The notes below the pieces were generated by a model. The model made no database searches and was not told where the DNA came from. It saw nothing but the letters and a program-made list of their open reading frames with translations. From positions 752,001 to 816,000 of the forward strand of contig NZ_OY780935.1 in NCBI RefSeq assembly GCF_963675965.1: a stretch of DNA of 64,000 nucleotides, given 5' to 3'. This document shows positions 51,204-61,019 of the stretch, piece by piece (position 1 is the stretch's first letter; the number at the start of each line of letters is the position of its first letter). The translations under genes were made by a program, and so were the position numbers. The stretch is from an uncultured Celeribacter sp. (lineage in GTDB: Bacteria > Pseudomonadota > Alphaproteobacteria > Rhodobacterales > Rhodobacteraceae).

Positions 51204-51625
51204 ACGCGGTGGTGATACTGCGTGACACTGGTGTAATCCTTGCGCGGGCCGACAACCGTCCAGCGGGCACGCCAGTCAGGCCAGTCTGAAAAATCATAGG
51301 CCACCTCATAGCGGTCCGGCGCACAGTCATGCGTCGCCATTGGCATCGCTGCGCCCGGATCGAACAAATGGAAGAACCGCCCATCCTCGAAAAACACATG
51401 AATGGTCTGGGCGATCTCGCGCCAAAGATACCGCCGCTCGGCGGCAAACGGCCCGCGGCCGCCGGACAGGAACAACTTTCCGGTCTCGGTCTGGATCAGT
51501 TCTTCTCCATCGCGATCAAACCGGCAGAGGCCTTCGAGATGCGCCATCTCGCCCGCACGTCGGTCTTCGATCTCGCGCGAAAGGTCCCAATGGCCTTCAA
51601 AGGCCTGCAAAGACAAAGAAGTCAC
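51188..51625 (-). CDS. DUF6314-like protein
   Basis: 145 residues from GTG 51625, which has AAGGAG five bases upstream; the longer frame is Arg/Trp-rich and not protein-like. The sequence FEGHWDLSREIEDRRAGEMAH at the start and FDWPDWRARWTVVGPRKDY at the end describe a small beta-barrel family (DUF6314) of unknown function. It follows the GAF gene by 10 bases and is probably cotranscribed. It overlaps the 3' end of the convergent amidohydrolase gene by 16 bases. Confidence 0.72.
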   Translation of the reverse strand: MTSLSLQAFEGHWDLSREIEDRRAGEMAHLEGLCRFDRDGEELIQTETGKLFLSGGRGPFAAERRYLWREIAQTIHVFFEDGRFFHLFDPGAAMPMATHDCAPDRYEVAYDFSDWPDWRARWTVVGPRKDYTSVTQYHHRVQPAI

Positions 51626-51635
51626 GCCATCTCCT

Positions 51636-52103
51636 TCAGAAAAGAAACCGGCGCTTGCGACGCTTCGCAAACACGTCTCCCATACTGGCCGCAGCCCTGC
51701 GCACAGCATAGATCTCATCCGTATTCCAAGAACGCCGCGTCTGATGAATGGCCGACACCCCGCCCACAGCCGCCCCCTTATAACGGACCGGGACGCCCAA
51801 AAACGCCATGACGCCCATGGTCGTTTCGACCTCGCCACTGCGCACCAGCGGATGCACAAGCGTGTCATCGATGATCAGCTCATGATTGATTTCCACCATG
51901 ATCTGACTGATCGTCATCCGGGGACGGGTAAAATCTTCAACGGTATAGCCAATCGGCGGGGCAGTGATCGCGACAACATCCATCAATGGCGGCCCGGCAG
52001 ACTCTGTCGCGGTGAAGATCACGACACCGGAGGGTTGAAACTCCGATTGAAGCCGCATCGCGACTTCCATGACCTCAGGATCTCCAAAGTCGAACATTGG
52101 CAC
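51636..52103 (-). CDS. GAF-domain protein
   Basis: 155 residues, a single GAF domain. FQPSGVVIFTATESAGPPLM, FTRPRMTISQIMVEINHELI, then MGVMAFLGVPVRYKGAAVGG and SWNTDEIYAVRRAAASM follow the family pattern. The ligand is unknown. There is no attached output domain, so it may signal through a partner such as the DUF6314-like protein encoded 10 bases downstream. Confidence 0.85.
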   Translation of the reverse strand: MPMFDFGDPEVMEVAMRLQSEFQPSGVVIFTATESAGPPLMDVVAITAPPIGYTVEDFTRPRMTISQIMVEINHELIIDDTLVHPLVRSGEVETTMGVMAFLGVPVRYKGAAVGGVSAIHQTRRSWNTDEIYAVRRAAASMGDVFAKRRKRRFLF

Positions 52104-52284
52104 TTATGCCTTCCTCACCGCGCTCACCCATTCCCCACACAGCCACTATACAACGACTTTCGGCACCGCCATAGGGGGCTCAGCGAGATTGTCGGAAAAA
52201 CCTGACACGCCTCTCAGGCTTGCTCTTGCGTCACGGGGCGCGTATGAGGCGCGAGACGAGATGCGTAAACAGAAAGGCCTGCCG

Positions 52285-53592
52285 ATGATCCCCCGTTACG
52301 CCCGCAAAGAGATGGTCGACATCTGGGAACCTGCCACCAAGTTCAAGATCTGGTACGAGATCGAGGCCCATGCCTGTGACGCGCAGGCCAAGCTGGGCGT
52401 GATCCCGCAAGAGAACGCGGACGCGGTCTGGAAAGCCACGGATGTCGAGTTTGACGTCGATCGCATTGACGAAATCGAAGCCGTCACCAAACATGACGTC
52501 ATCGCCTTTCTCACCCATCTGGCCGAACATGTCGGCGCCGAAGAGGCCCGCTTCGTGCACCAGGGGATGACCTCATCGGACGTTCTGGACACCTGTCTCA
52601 ACGTGCAGCTCGTGCGTGCCGCTGATATCCTCTTGGCAGATCTCGATAAAGTTCTGGCCGCGCTCAAAAAACGCGCGCTGGAACACAAGATGACCGTGCG
52701 CGTCGGCCGCTCCCATGGCATCCATGCCGAACCGACCACCATGGGTCTGACCTTTGCCCGTTTCTACGCCGAAATGGACCGCAACAAGAACCGCCTCGAA
52801 AAAGCGAAATGGGAAGTGGCCACCGGCGCCATCTCCGGCGCGGTGGGCACCTTTGCCAACATCGACCCGGCGGTCGAAGAGCATGTCTGCGAAAAAATGG
52901 GCCTTCGTGCAGAGCCGATTTCGACCCAGGTGATCCCGCGCGACCGCCATGCGATGTTCTTTGCCACGCTGGGCGTAATCGCCTCTTCGATCGAAAACAT
53001 CGCCATCGAAATTCGCCACATGCAGCGCACCGAAGTGTTGGAAGGTGCGGAATTCTTCTCGATGGGGCAAAAAGGCTCCTCGGCGATGCCGCACAAAAAG
53101 AACCCCGTCCTGACCGAGAACCTCACCGGTCTGGCACGTCTGGTGCGCATGACAGTGATTCCGGCCATGGAAAACGTCGCTCTCTGGCATGAACGCGACA
53201 TTTCGCATTCCTCCGTTGAACGCGGCATTGGCCCGGATGCGACCGTGACGCTGGACTTTGCGCTGAACCGTCTGGCCGGTGTCGTCGACAAGATGATCAT
53301 CTACCCGGACAACATGCTGGCCAACATGAACAAGTTCCCCGGTCTTGTCATGTCCCAGCGCGTGCTGCTGGCGCTGACCCAGGCAGGCGTGTCGCGTGAA
53401 GACGCCTATGCGATGGTCCAGCGCAATGCGCTCAAGGTCTGGGAAGAGCGTGTCGATTTCCGCGAACAGCTTCTGGCCGATGAAGATGTGGTCGAGGCGC
53501 TTGGCGTCGAGGCAATCAACGAAAAATTCGACATGGATTACCACACCAAACATGTCGACACGATTTTCAAACGCGTGTTTGGCGAGTCCTGA
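52285..53592 (+). CDS. purB: Adenylosuccinate lyase
   Basis: 435 residues. It acts twice in purine synthesis (SAICAR to AICAR and adenylosuccinate to AMP). The signature loop GSSAMPHKKNP (about 269-279) and the catalytic HGIHAEPTTMG and TSSDVLDT segments are present. ATG 52285 (MIPRYARKEM) has AAAGG eight bases upstream; the frame continues to 52069, but that part overlaps the divergent GAF gene and is not conserved-looking. Confidence 0.97.
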   Translation: MIPRYARKEMVDIWEPATKFKIWYEIEAHACDAQAKLGVIPQENADAVWKATDVEFDVDRIDEIEAVTKHDVIAFLTHLAEHVGAEEARFVHQGMTSSDVLDTCLNVQLVRAADILLADLDKVLAALKKRALEHKMTVRVGRSHGIHAEPTTMGLTFARFYAEMDRNKNRLEKAKWEVATGAISGAVGTFANIDPAVEEHVCEKMGLRAEPISTQVIPRDRHAMFFATLGVIASSIENIAIEIRHMQRTEVLEGAEFFSMGQKGSSAMPHKKNPVLTENLTGLARLVRMTVIPAMENVALWHERDISHSSVERGIGPDATVTLDFALNRLAGVVDKMIIYPDNMLANMNKFPGLVMSQRVLLALTQAGVSREDAYAMVQRNALKVWEERVDFREQLLADEDVVEALGVEAINEKFDMDYHTKHVDTIFKRVFGES

Positions 53593-53723
53593 TCGCCGCT
53601 CGGTCTTCAATAGCCCCTTTTCTTCCACACCCGGCGCCCTCATCGCGCCGGGTGTTTTCATTCGGCATTCCCGTCGTGATCGCGGTGATGGACAAGCCTT
53701 TCTCCAGCCCCTAGCGTCGCGAC

Positions 53724-54629
53724 ATGACAAACTGGCATTCCCTGTCCGCGCAGTCCCGCGGCATCCTCTTTCTACTCGCCTGCGTGCTGGTGATGTCCCT
53801 GATGGACGCCATCGGAAAGCTGCTGGGCACGCGCGTCGATGTCTCGCAGGTGGTGCTGGCCCGTTTCGGTGGCCATCTGTTGCTCATGCTGGTTATTTTC
53901 GGTCCCCGCCGACGACTGAGCCTGCGCAGTCAGCACCCCTGGCTGCAACTCATGCGCAGCCTGCTGCAACTGGGAGCGGCGGGATTTTTCTTCACCGCGC
54001 TGCAGACCCAGGGGCTCGCCGCGGCCTCTGCCGTCGCCGATATGAACCCGGTGCTGATCACCCTTGGGGCCGCGATCCTGCTGGGCGAAAAGGTCGGCTG
54101 GCGACGCGCGATCAGCATTGCCGCGGCCTTTGGTGGCGCGCTGCTGATCATCCGTCCCGGTACGGCGGTCTTTTCACTCTCGTCGATCTGGCCCTTCGGA
54201 ACAGCCCTCTGCTTTGCCGGCTATGCGCTACTGACACGGATGGTCGGCACGCGGGAACCCCCGCTGACCGGCCTTTTCTACACCGGCGTGATCTGCACCG
54301 CTGCCGTCGCGCTGATTGCACCGTTTCGCTGGGAGCAACCGGATGCGCTGGCTTGGGGCCTGATGGCGCTGATGGGCAGTCTGGGGTTTGTCGGTCAACT
54401 CTTTCTGATGCGCGCCTATGCCGAAGGCGACGCCTCGGCCATTGCCCCCTTTGCCTATACCGGGCTGATCGCCGCCTCTTTCTGGGGGATCATCTTTTTC
54501 GACCAATGGCCGGACATCTGGACCGTTCTCGGCGCTCTTGTGATCGTCGGCTCCGGCCTCTATGTCTGGCATCGCGAAACCCGGACGCAAACGGCACAGG
54601 ACACCGACGCGTCCAGCGGCGAAAGGTGA
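53724..54629 (+). CDS. EamA/DMT-family transporter
   Basis: 301 residues, ten hydrophobic helices in two EamA repeats (about 10-135 and 150-285). Typical repeat motifs are ADMNPVLITLGAAILLGEKVG and AIAPFAYTGLIAASFWGIIFF. Substrate unknown; metabolite export is common in the family. Eleven bases separate it from the acyltransferase gene, suggesting an operon. Confidence 0.88.
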   Translation: MTNWHSLSAQSRGILFLLACVLVMSLMDAIGKLLGTRVDVSQVVLARFGGHLLLMLVIFGPRRRLSLRSQHPWLQLMRSLLQLGAAGFFFTALQTQGLAAASAVADMNPVLITLGAAILLGEKVGWRRAISIAAAFGGALLIIRPGTAVFSLSSIWPFGTALCFAGYALLTRMVGTREPPLTGLFYTGVICTAAVALIAPFRWEQPDALAWGLMALMGSLGFVGQLFLMRAYAEGDASAIAPFAYTGLIAASFWGIIFFDQWPDIWTVLGALVIVGSGLYVWHRETRTQTAQDTDASSGER

Positions 54630-54639
54630 GGCTGACATC

Positions 54640-55635
54640 ATGGTGAAACGCGGAGAAATCGAGGACAGCCTCGGCCATTACCTGGAAAACCTCGCGATCC
54701 GTGGCCTGCTGAAACTCGCGCTTTCCCTGCCCTATCGCAGCCGCGTGCGTTTCATGGGCTGGCTGATGTCGCGTGTCATCGCCCCGCTTGCTGGCTACGA
54801 CAAACGCGTTCGAGCCAATCTGGCGCATGTCATGCCGGACCTGCCCGAGAGCGAAGTGAAACGTCTGATGCGCGATGTCGCCGACAATGCCGGGCGCACC
54901 CTGATCGAGATTTATTCCGGCCCCGAATTCATCGCGCGGATGAAGGATGTGCAGTTCGACGGCCCGGGCGTCGCCACTTTGGAGCAGGCGCAGCGCGACC
55001 GGCGACCGGTGATTTTGCTGACCGGGCATTTCGGCAATTACGACGTGCCACGCGCCTCTCTGATCGCCAAGGGCTATGACATCGGGTCGCTCTACAATCC
55101 GATGCGCAACAAGTTCTTCAACGCCCATTATGTCAAGGCGATCGGCACCATCGGGCAACCGCTGTTTCCGCGCGGGCGCAAAGGCTACGCAAAGCTTTTG
55201 AAACACCTCAAACAGGGCGGCATGATTGGCTTTCTGGTGGATGTCTACGTCAGCACCGGCCCGATCCTGAGCTATTTCGGCAAACCCGCCCGCACCGCAC
55301 TGTCAGCCGCCGAACTGGCGCTCAAATACGACGCGCTTCTGGTGCCAATCTATGGCATTCGACAACCTGACGGGATCAATTTCCGTGTCCGCGTTGAGGA
55401 GCCTGTGCCCCATGGCGATCCCGAAGTGATGACGCAGGCGCTCAATGACAGCCTGGAGGCGGTCACCCGAGACCACATGGAACAATGGTTCTGGATTCAT
55501 CGCCGCTGGAAGCCCGAACGCTTGGCTCCGGCGCTTGCCCGCATGATCGCAGATGAGGCCGACGAGAGCGAAACCACGCATAACGCGCTGCGCGAAAGCC
55601 TCTCAGAGACAGATCACTCACCCTCGAAAGACTGA
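54640..55635 (+). CDS. LpxL/HtrB-type lysophospholipid or lipid A acyltransferase
   Basis: 331 residues. The acyltransferase motif block is LLTGHFGNYDVPR, with the catalytic His-x4-Asp-like motif (H and D of GHFGNYD, about 129-134), followed by LFPRGRKGYAKLL and a late block DHMEQWFWIHRRWK. An N-terminal hydrophobic helix anchors it in the inner membrane. It probably adds a secondary acyl chain to lipid A or a related lipid. ATG 54640 follows GAAAGGTGAGG. Confidence 0.88.
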   Translation: MVKRGEIEDSLGHYLENLAIRGLLKLALSLPYRSRVRFMGWLMSRVIAPLAGYDKRVRANLAHVMPDLPESEVKRLMRDVADNAGRTLIEIYSGPEFIARMKDVQFDGPGVATLEQAQRDRRPVILLTGHFGNYDVPRASLIAKGYDIGSLYNPMRNKFFNAHYVKAIGTIGQPLFPRGRKGYAKLLKHLKQGGMIGFLVDVYVSTGPILSYFGKPARTALSAAELALKYDALLVPIYGIRQPDGINFRVRVEEPVPHGDPEVMTQALNDSLEAVTRDHMEQWFWIHRRWKPERLAPALARMIADEADESETTHNALRESLSETDHSPSKD

Positions 55636-55671
55636 AGCAAGCAGCAGAACCATCGGGACGTAAAACTGTGG

Positions 55672-56412
55672 TCAGTCGGCCCGCGCCGCCGCCAGAATGG
55701 GCCCCGGCCCGGAGGCCTGCAACAGGACTGCGGTGCGGTCCGGACCGCTTAAGGTGACCGACATCTTCAGGGGTGCGCGCCCATCCCAATCCGCGATTGG
55801 CTGCCACTGGGTGACAATGTTGCTGTATTCCAGCACACGGCCAGCATTTTCGCCGCGCTTGATCTCGACACGCGCATGCGGAGAAAACCGGACCACCTGC
55901 ACACGGATCGGCGCCGGCAGCTGACCCAGAGGCACCGCCTGCAGGGACAAGGTGTCGCCCTCGCGCGATGCGCTGAGTGCGATCGGATGGGCATCCCGGG
56001 CCTGATGCCTCAAAATCAGATCCGCCAGTTGCATCGGCTTGGTGCCCAGAACATGTTCCCGACCCTGCACCACCATCTGGGGCGTGTAGATCGTGCGCTT
56101 GCCGACGGCATGGGCATAGGCCTTTTGACGCTGGGTGAACTGCGGCTGGGCGAAATCGTCACGCCAGCCGATGTAGTCCCAGTAGTCGACATGCAGCGAG
56201 AGCGGCAAAACATCGCTGCGCTGGCTCAGTTCAGTGATCATCTCATCAGCAGGCGGGCAGGACGAACACCCCTGCGAGGTGAACAGCTCCACGACAACGG
56301 GCCCGCTGTCCGCACTCAGCCCAGAGGGCGTCATATCGTCTTGCGCAAGCAGCGCGCCCGGGCCGAAACCCGTCATGACCGCAAGGGCCAAACCCGCAAA
56401 GAAATGTCGCAT
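55672..56412 (-). CDS. DUF1223 thioredoxin-like exported protein
   Basis: 246 residues. A signal peptide (about 1-23) is followed by VVVELFTSQGCSSCPPADEM, a thioredoxin-like fold with CSSC in the active-site position, and DYWDYIGWRDDFA, a DUF1223 hallmark. The C-terminal half is beta-rich. A periplasmic redox role is likely, but the family is uncharacterised. Single gene, divergent from acnA. Confidence 0.88.
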   Translation of the reverse strand: MRHFFAGLALAVMTGFGPGALLAQDDMTPSGLSADSGPVVVELFTSQGCSSCPPADEMITELSQRSDVLPLSLHVDYWDYIGWRDDFAQPQFTQRQKAYAHAVGKRTIYTPQMVVQGREHVLGTKPMQLADLILRHQARDAHPIALSASREGDTLSLQAVPLGQLPAPIRVQVVRFSPHARVEIKRGENAGRVLEYSNIVTQWQPIADWDGRAPLKMSVTLSGPDRTAVLLQASGPGPILAAARAD

Positions 56413-56846
56413 GATGCCTCCGTTGTTCCCTCACATAGATAGCTCTAGCGAAGCATCCGGGCCAATCAAGGTTTTGCGAGATGACGTTACATCCCCCGAC
56501 GCGTTTTTCCCAGATCGGGCCAAAACATCACGCGGCTCAGAGAGGTCACACGCACGACTCAGGCACGCCCGGACACCCCTCCGGCAACGGGAAAACCGGC
56601 GCGCCTCGGGACAGCAAAACAGGCAATCTACACCGGTGTTCCGCACGGATTTAACTGATATTTTTTGTCGGACTTAGGGGCGTTAGCGCCCCAAAAGGCC
56701 GTTTTTCACCCCTTTCCGCAAGGGCACACGGCTTTTTGTGTGCAATGGTATACATAAAATGCATCTCCCCCCTTGAACGGACGCCTGCAATAGGTCAAAA
56801 GCAGCATCAGCATAACCCTGTTCCAGAGAAAGGGAGGCCAGCCCCC
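56413..56846. promoter_or_regulatory. Intergenic region upstream of acnA
   Basis: About 434 bases between divergent DUF1223 and acnA genes, with no supported gene. It contains a small hairpin GGGGCG-TTAG-CGCCCC near 56678 and an extended -10-like TGGTATACAT at 56746-56755, which may be the acnA promoter. An in-frame ATG at 56736 upstream of acnA is not followed by protein-like sequence. Confidence 0.4.
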
Positions 56847-59528
56847 ATGACTGTTGTAGTCGGTCAAGATACCGCAAAGACCCGCCGTGAACTCGAAGTG
56901 AACGGCCAGAAGATCGCTTACTATTCGATCCCTGCCGCGCAGGACGCCGGATTTGGCGATTTCTCCAAACTGCCCGCTTCGCTGAAAGTGGTGCTCGAAA
57001 ACATCCTCCGGTTCGAAGACGGCGGTTTCTCCGTCTCCACCGACGACATCAAAGCCTTTGCCGAATGGGCGCAAAAAGGCGGCCAGAACCCGCGTGAGAT
57101 CGCCTACCGTCCGGCCCGCGTTCTGATGCAGGACTTCACCGGCGTGCCCGCCGTGGTCGACCTCGCCGCCATGCGTGACGGCATCAAGGCTCTGGGCGGC
57201 GACGCCAAGAAAATCAACCCGCTGGTCCCCGTTGACCTCGTCATCGACCACTCGGTGATGATCGACGAATTCGGCAACCCGCGCGCCTTCCAGATGAACG
57301 TGGATCGCGAATACGAACGCAACATGGAACGCTACCAGTTCCTCAAATGGGGTCAGACCGCATTTGAAAACTTCCGCGTTGTGCCGCCGGGCACCGGCAT
57401 CTGCCACCAGGTGAACCTCGAATATCTCGCTCAGACCGTCTGGACAGACACCGACCCCGATGGCGTCGAAGTGGCCTACCCTGACACGCTCGTGGGCACC
57501 GACAGCCACACCACCATGGTCAACGGCGCCGCCGTTCTGGGCTGGGGTGTCGGCGGCATCGAAGCCGAAGCTGCCATGCTCGGCCAGCCGATCTCCATGC
57601 TGATCCCCGAAGTTGTGGGCTTCAAGCTGACCGGTGAAATGGTCGAAGGCACCACCGGCACCGACCTCGTGCTGAAAGTCGTGGAAATGCTGCGCGAACA
57701 TGGCGTGGTCGGCAAATTCGTCGAATTCTACGGCGAAGGCCTCGACACGCTGCCGCTGGCGCAGCGGGCCACCATCGCCAACATGGCTCCGGAATACGGC
57801 GCCACCTGTGGCTTCTTCCCGATCGATGACGAAACTCTTCGCTACCTGCGCCAGACCGGCCGTGACGAAGACCGCATCGCCCTCGTGGAAGCCTACGCCA
57901 AGGAAAACGGTTTCTGGCGTGGCGCAGATTACGATCCGATCTACACCTCGACGCTGCACCTCGACATGGGCACCATCGTTCCGGCCATCTCTGGCCCGAA
58001 ACGCCCGCAGGATTACGTCACCCTGACCGACGCCAAATCCGCATTCGCCAAGGAAATGTCCGACACGTTCAAGCGTGAGATGGACAAGGCCGTTCCGGTC
58101 AAAGGCGAAAACTACGCGATGACCTCGGGAAAGGTCGTGATCGCCTCGATCACGTCGTGCACCAACACCTCGAACCCCTATGTGATGATCGGCGCTGGCC
58201 TTGTCGCCCGCAAAGCCCACGCATTGGGTCTGACCCGTAAGCCTTGGGTGAAAACCTCGCTGGCACCGGGGTCGCAGGTTGTGACCGAATATCTTGAGGC
58301 CGCTGGCCTGCAGGACGATCTCGACGCGGTCGGCTTCAACCTCGTTGGCTACGGCTGCACCACCTGTATCGGTAACTCCGGTCCGATCCAGCAGGAAATC
58401 TCCGATGCCATCGCCGAAGGCGATCTGGTGGCCACCGCTGTTCTGTCGGGCAACCGCAACTTCGAAGGCCGGATTTCTCCGGACGTACGGGCCAACTACC
58501 TGGCCTCCCCGCCGCTCGTGGTGGCCTATGCCATCGCCGGTGACATGACCATCGATCTCTCTTCCGAGCCGATCGGTCAGGACAAGGACGGCAATGATGT
58601 GTTCCTGAAGGACGTCTGGCCGACCAACGCGGAAATCGCGGAACTGGTCGAAAAGACCGTGACCCGTGACGCCTTCCTCAAGAAATACGCCGATGTGTTC
58701 AAAGGCGATGAGAAATGGCAAGCCGTGGAAGTCTCCGGTAGCGAAACCTACGACTGGCCGCCGACCTCGACCTACATTCAGAACCCGCCCTACTTCCAGG
58801 GTATGGGCACTGAAAAGGGTTCGATCCAGAACATCGAAAACGCAAAGGTTCTGCTGATCCTGGGCGATATGGTCACCACCGACCACATTTCCCCCGCTGG
58901 CTCCTTCAAGGAAAGCACCCCGGCTGGGAAATACCTGACCGAGCGCGGCGTGCCTGTACGCGAGTTCAACTCCTATGGCTCGCGTCGCGGCAACCACGAG
59001 ATCATGATGCGCGGCACCTTCGCCAATATCCGTATCAAGAACGAGATGCTCGATGGGGTTGAAGGCGGCTACACGAAAGGCCCTGATGGCGAACAGACCT
59101 CGGTCTTTGATGCCTCCATGGCCTATCAGGCAGCCGGCACCCCGCTGGTGATCTTCGGTGGCGAACAGTATGGTGCGGGTTCTTCGCGTGACTGGGCGGC
59201 CAAAGGCACCGCATTGCTGGGCGTCAAAGCCGTGATCGCGGAAAGCTTCGAACGTATCCACCGCTCCAACCTCGTTGGCATGGGCGTGGTTCCTTTCGAA
59301 TTCACCGGCGGTGACACCCGCAAAACTCTGGGTCTAACAGGCGACGAAACCGTCTCCATCAAAGGCCTCGACACGGTGAAACCGCTGGAAACGCTGGATT
59401 GCGACATCACCTATGCGGATGGCACGACCAAGACCATCAAGGTCAAGTGCCGCATCGATACCGCGCCGGAAATCGAATACATCGAAAACGGCGGCGTTCT
59501 GCACTACGTGCTGCGCAACCTGGCATAG
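56847..59528 (+). CDS. acnA: Aconitate hydratase A
   Basis: 893 residues. It isomerises citrate to isocitrate in the TCA cycle using a [4Fe-4S] cluster. Cluster cysteines lie in SITSCTNTSNP and GYGCTTCIGNSGP; HSVMIDEFG, TDSHTTMVNG and the C-terminal swivel-domain FGGEQYGAGSSRDWAAKG complete the family set. ATG 56847 (MTVVVGQDTAK) has AGGGAGG upstream. Followed by a strong terminator. Confidence 0.98.
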   Translation: MTVVVGQDTAKTRRELEVNGQKIAYYSIPAAQDAGFGDFSKLPASLKVVLENILRFEDGGFSVSTDDIKAFAEWAQKGGQNPREIAYRPARVLMQDFTGVPAVVDLAAMRDGIKALGGDAKKINPLVPVDLVIDHSVMIDEFGNPRAFQMNVDREYERNMERYQFLKWGQTAFENFRVVPPGTGICHQVNLEYLAQTVWTDTDPDGVEVAYPDTLVGTDSHTTMVNGAAVLGWGVGGIEAEAAMLGQPISMLIPEVVGFKLTGEMVEGTTGTDLVLKVVEMLREHGVVGKFVEFYGEGLDTLPLAQRATIANMAPEYGATCGFFPIDDETLRYLRQTGRDEDRIALVEAYAKENGFWRGADYDPIYTSTLHLDMGTIVPAISGPKRPQDYVTLTDAKSAFAKEMSDTFKREMDKAVPVKGENYAMTSGKVVIASITSCTNTSNPYVMIGAGLVARKAHALGLTRKPWVKTSLAPGSQVVTEYLEAAGLQDDLDAVGFNLVGYGCTTCIGNSGPIQQEISDAIAEGDLVATAVLSGNRNFEGRISPDVRANYLASPPLVVAYAIAGDMTIDLSSEPIGQDKDGNDVFLKDVWPTNAEIAELVEKTVTRDAFLKKYADVFKGDEKWQAVEVSGSETYDWPPTSTYIQNPPYFQGMGTEKGSIQNIENAKVLLILGDMVTTDHISPAGSFKESTPAGKYLTERGVPVREFNSYGSRRGNHEIMMRGTFANIRIKNEMLDGVEGGYTKGPDGEQTSVFDASMAYQAAGTPLVIFGGEQYGAGSSRDWAAKGTALLGVKAVIAESFERIHRSNLVGMGVVPFEFTGGDTRKTLGLTGDETVSIKGLDTVKPLETLDCDITYADGTTKTIKVKCRIDTAPEIEYIENGGVLHYVLRNLA

Positions 59529-59554
59529 TCACAAGTCCCCGCAACAACATTCGA

Positions 59555-59584
59555 AAAGCCCCGCCAGACCGGCGGGGCTTTTTG
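59555..59584 (+). terminator. Terminator of acnA
   Basis: Stem AAAGCCCCGCC/GGCGGGGCTTT with a five-base loop and T-run, 27 bases after acnA. A-run on the left also suits the convergent EVE gene. Confidence 0.88.
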
Positions 59585-59598
59585 TTTATGTATCTTCA

Positions 59599-60024
59599 TC
59601 ACGACAAAGACACACACATCGCACGGGCGATAAGTTCGAAGTCTTCGCGCGAGACAGAGAAAGAACCGCGACGGAACGGCAAGCCCCAGACCCGTTCATC
59701 GCGAATGAAGGAAAGCTGAGACAGCAGAGGCCGTATCGAGGCCTCATGTGCGTCGGTCAGATAGCGCACATCTCGCCGGTAGGGATAAAACCCGGGGGCT
59801 TGTTCGGCCTGATACATCTCACTGATCACTTGCCCAATGGAGACGAACGCCTGCACAGGAGCGCTGTCGTTCAAGCGCTCACGTGGCGCATAATAGACAA
59901 TCCAGTCACTGATGGAGAGCCGTTTGACCGGCTCCATTTTACCATGGCCAAGTTGTGCGATCCCCTCGGCCTTCCCTTTCAGAACATGGGCACGGGCCGC
60001 AACACCGATCCAGTATTTCGTCAT
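59599..60024 (-). CDS. EVE-domain (PUA-like) protein
   Basis: 141 residues. KYWIGVAARAHVLKGKAEGIA followed by LSISDWIVYYAPRERL and AFVSIGQVISEMYQAEQ is the UPF0310/EVE pattern. The fold is related to PUA and YTH and is thought to bind modified nucleotides in RNA or DNA. It has no fused nuclease, so it is the housekeeping short form. Convergent with acnA. Confidence 0.85.
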   Translation of the reverse strand: MTKYWIGVAARAHVLKGKAEGIAQLGHGKMEPVKRLSISDWIVYYAPRERLNDSAPVQAFVSIGQVISEMYQAEQAPGFYPYRRDVRYLTDAHEASIRPLLSQLSFIRDERVWGLPFRRGSFSVSREDFELIARAMCVSLS

Positions 60025-60089
60025 GAAGCCTGCCTCCTTTTCAGGAGCAAACTAGCCGCACACAACTGACATATACCTGTCAGTAACCT

Positions 60090-60887
60090 TCAATCCGCAA
60101 GGCGGATCGGGAATTCTTCCAGCGCTGCCGCCTGCTCCGGGGTCAGAGCGGACGGTTCGACCACCTGCGTGTGGATGGTAAAGGCCACGGCGCGTGTCTC
60201 GGGCAGGCGGACAAGGCACTGACGTTCAACCCGGATGTATTTCGACCCGGCGTTGCCGTGACGATACTCCCCTTCGGAACGGGGATCGGCCAGATGGGCA
60301 TCCGAGCGCGAGGCCGTCCCCCGCATCAGCCCGCGCCCGACCTGAACACCATTCAGCATCCGTTGCACCCGCGCACCCAGCTCCGGGGTGTAGATTTCGA
60401 TCGGCTTGTGGATGCGCATCATCGGGCGCATGAATTTTTCCGGCAGCCGCCAACCGGAGGGAAAGCACAGAACCCCACCCGTCAGCACGGATTCCTCACT
60501 GGTCCCATTCGGGTCCGGTTGCATCAGGCAGACATCGCATTGCAACACCCGCCCCAATGTCCGGATCGGGTCGGTCCGATCCAGCGGCACCTCCACCCCA
60601 TCCGGACGGATCACCGAGACCTCAGAGAGATCGAACCCCAATGCGGGCAAGCGCTCCAGCACCATCTCCAGCAGCTCAAGCGCTGCCGGGCGGGCCGTTT
60701 CATGCAGGCCCATGACCTGATCGGGCTGCGTTGCAATCAAATGATCGCGCAAAGCCATCTGCGCACCATAGGCGCTGTCCACTTCCAGCCAGTCCTCCAG
60801 CAAGAAGGGAATAACGCCCGGCAGCTTGCGCGTGCGCGGATCGACCCATGGGGCAAAGCTCAGTTTTGTCTGAAGAATCTGGTCCAT
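60090..60887 (-). CDS. DUF3445 family, heme-dependent N-demethylase-like
   Basis: 265 residues. The sequence carries LCFPSGWRLPEKFMRPMMRIHKPI, a Pro-rich block with His typical of DUF3445 proteins. Members are described as heme-dependent oxidative N-demethylases, and some are subunits of dimethylamine monooxygenase. The C-terminal half includes VERQCLVRLPETRAVAFTIHT. The other subunits are not adjacent, so substrate and partners are uncertain. Confidence 0.8.
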   Translation of the reverse strand: MDQILQTKLSFAPWVDPRTRKLPGVIPFLLEDWLEVDSAYGAQMALRDHLIATQPDQVMGLHETARPAALELLEMVLERLPALGFDLSEVSVIRPDGVEVPLDRTDPIRTLGRVLQCDVCLMQPDPNGTSEESVLTGGVLCFPSGWRLPEKFMRPMMRIHKPIEIYTPELGARVQRMLNGVQVGRGLMRGTASRSDAHLADPRSEGEYRHGNAGSKYIRVERQCLVRLPETRAVAFTIHTQVVEPSALTPEQAAALEEFPIRLAD

Positions 60888-61019
60888 GAGCTGAGCCTGC
60901 GCCGATTTTCTGGGCGCGCAAAGGTGCCAGATCCCGGCATTGTTGGAGCCAGCAGAAAAAACCGCAAACAGCGCCTACCCGGAAGGCAATTCCGCCGCCA
61001 TAAAACGTACAGGCACCGA

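Noticed and set aside
56706..59261. 851-codon minus-strand frame opposite acnA
   Set aside because: Antisense shadow of a highly expressed, codon-biased gene; composition His/Gly/Val-rich without any domain, and acnA itself is certain.
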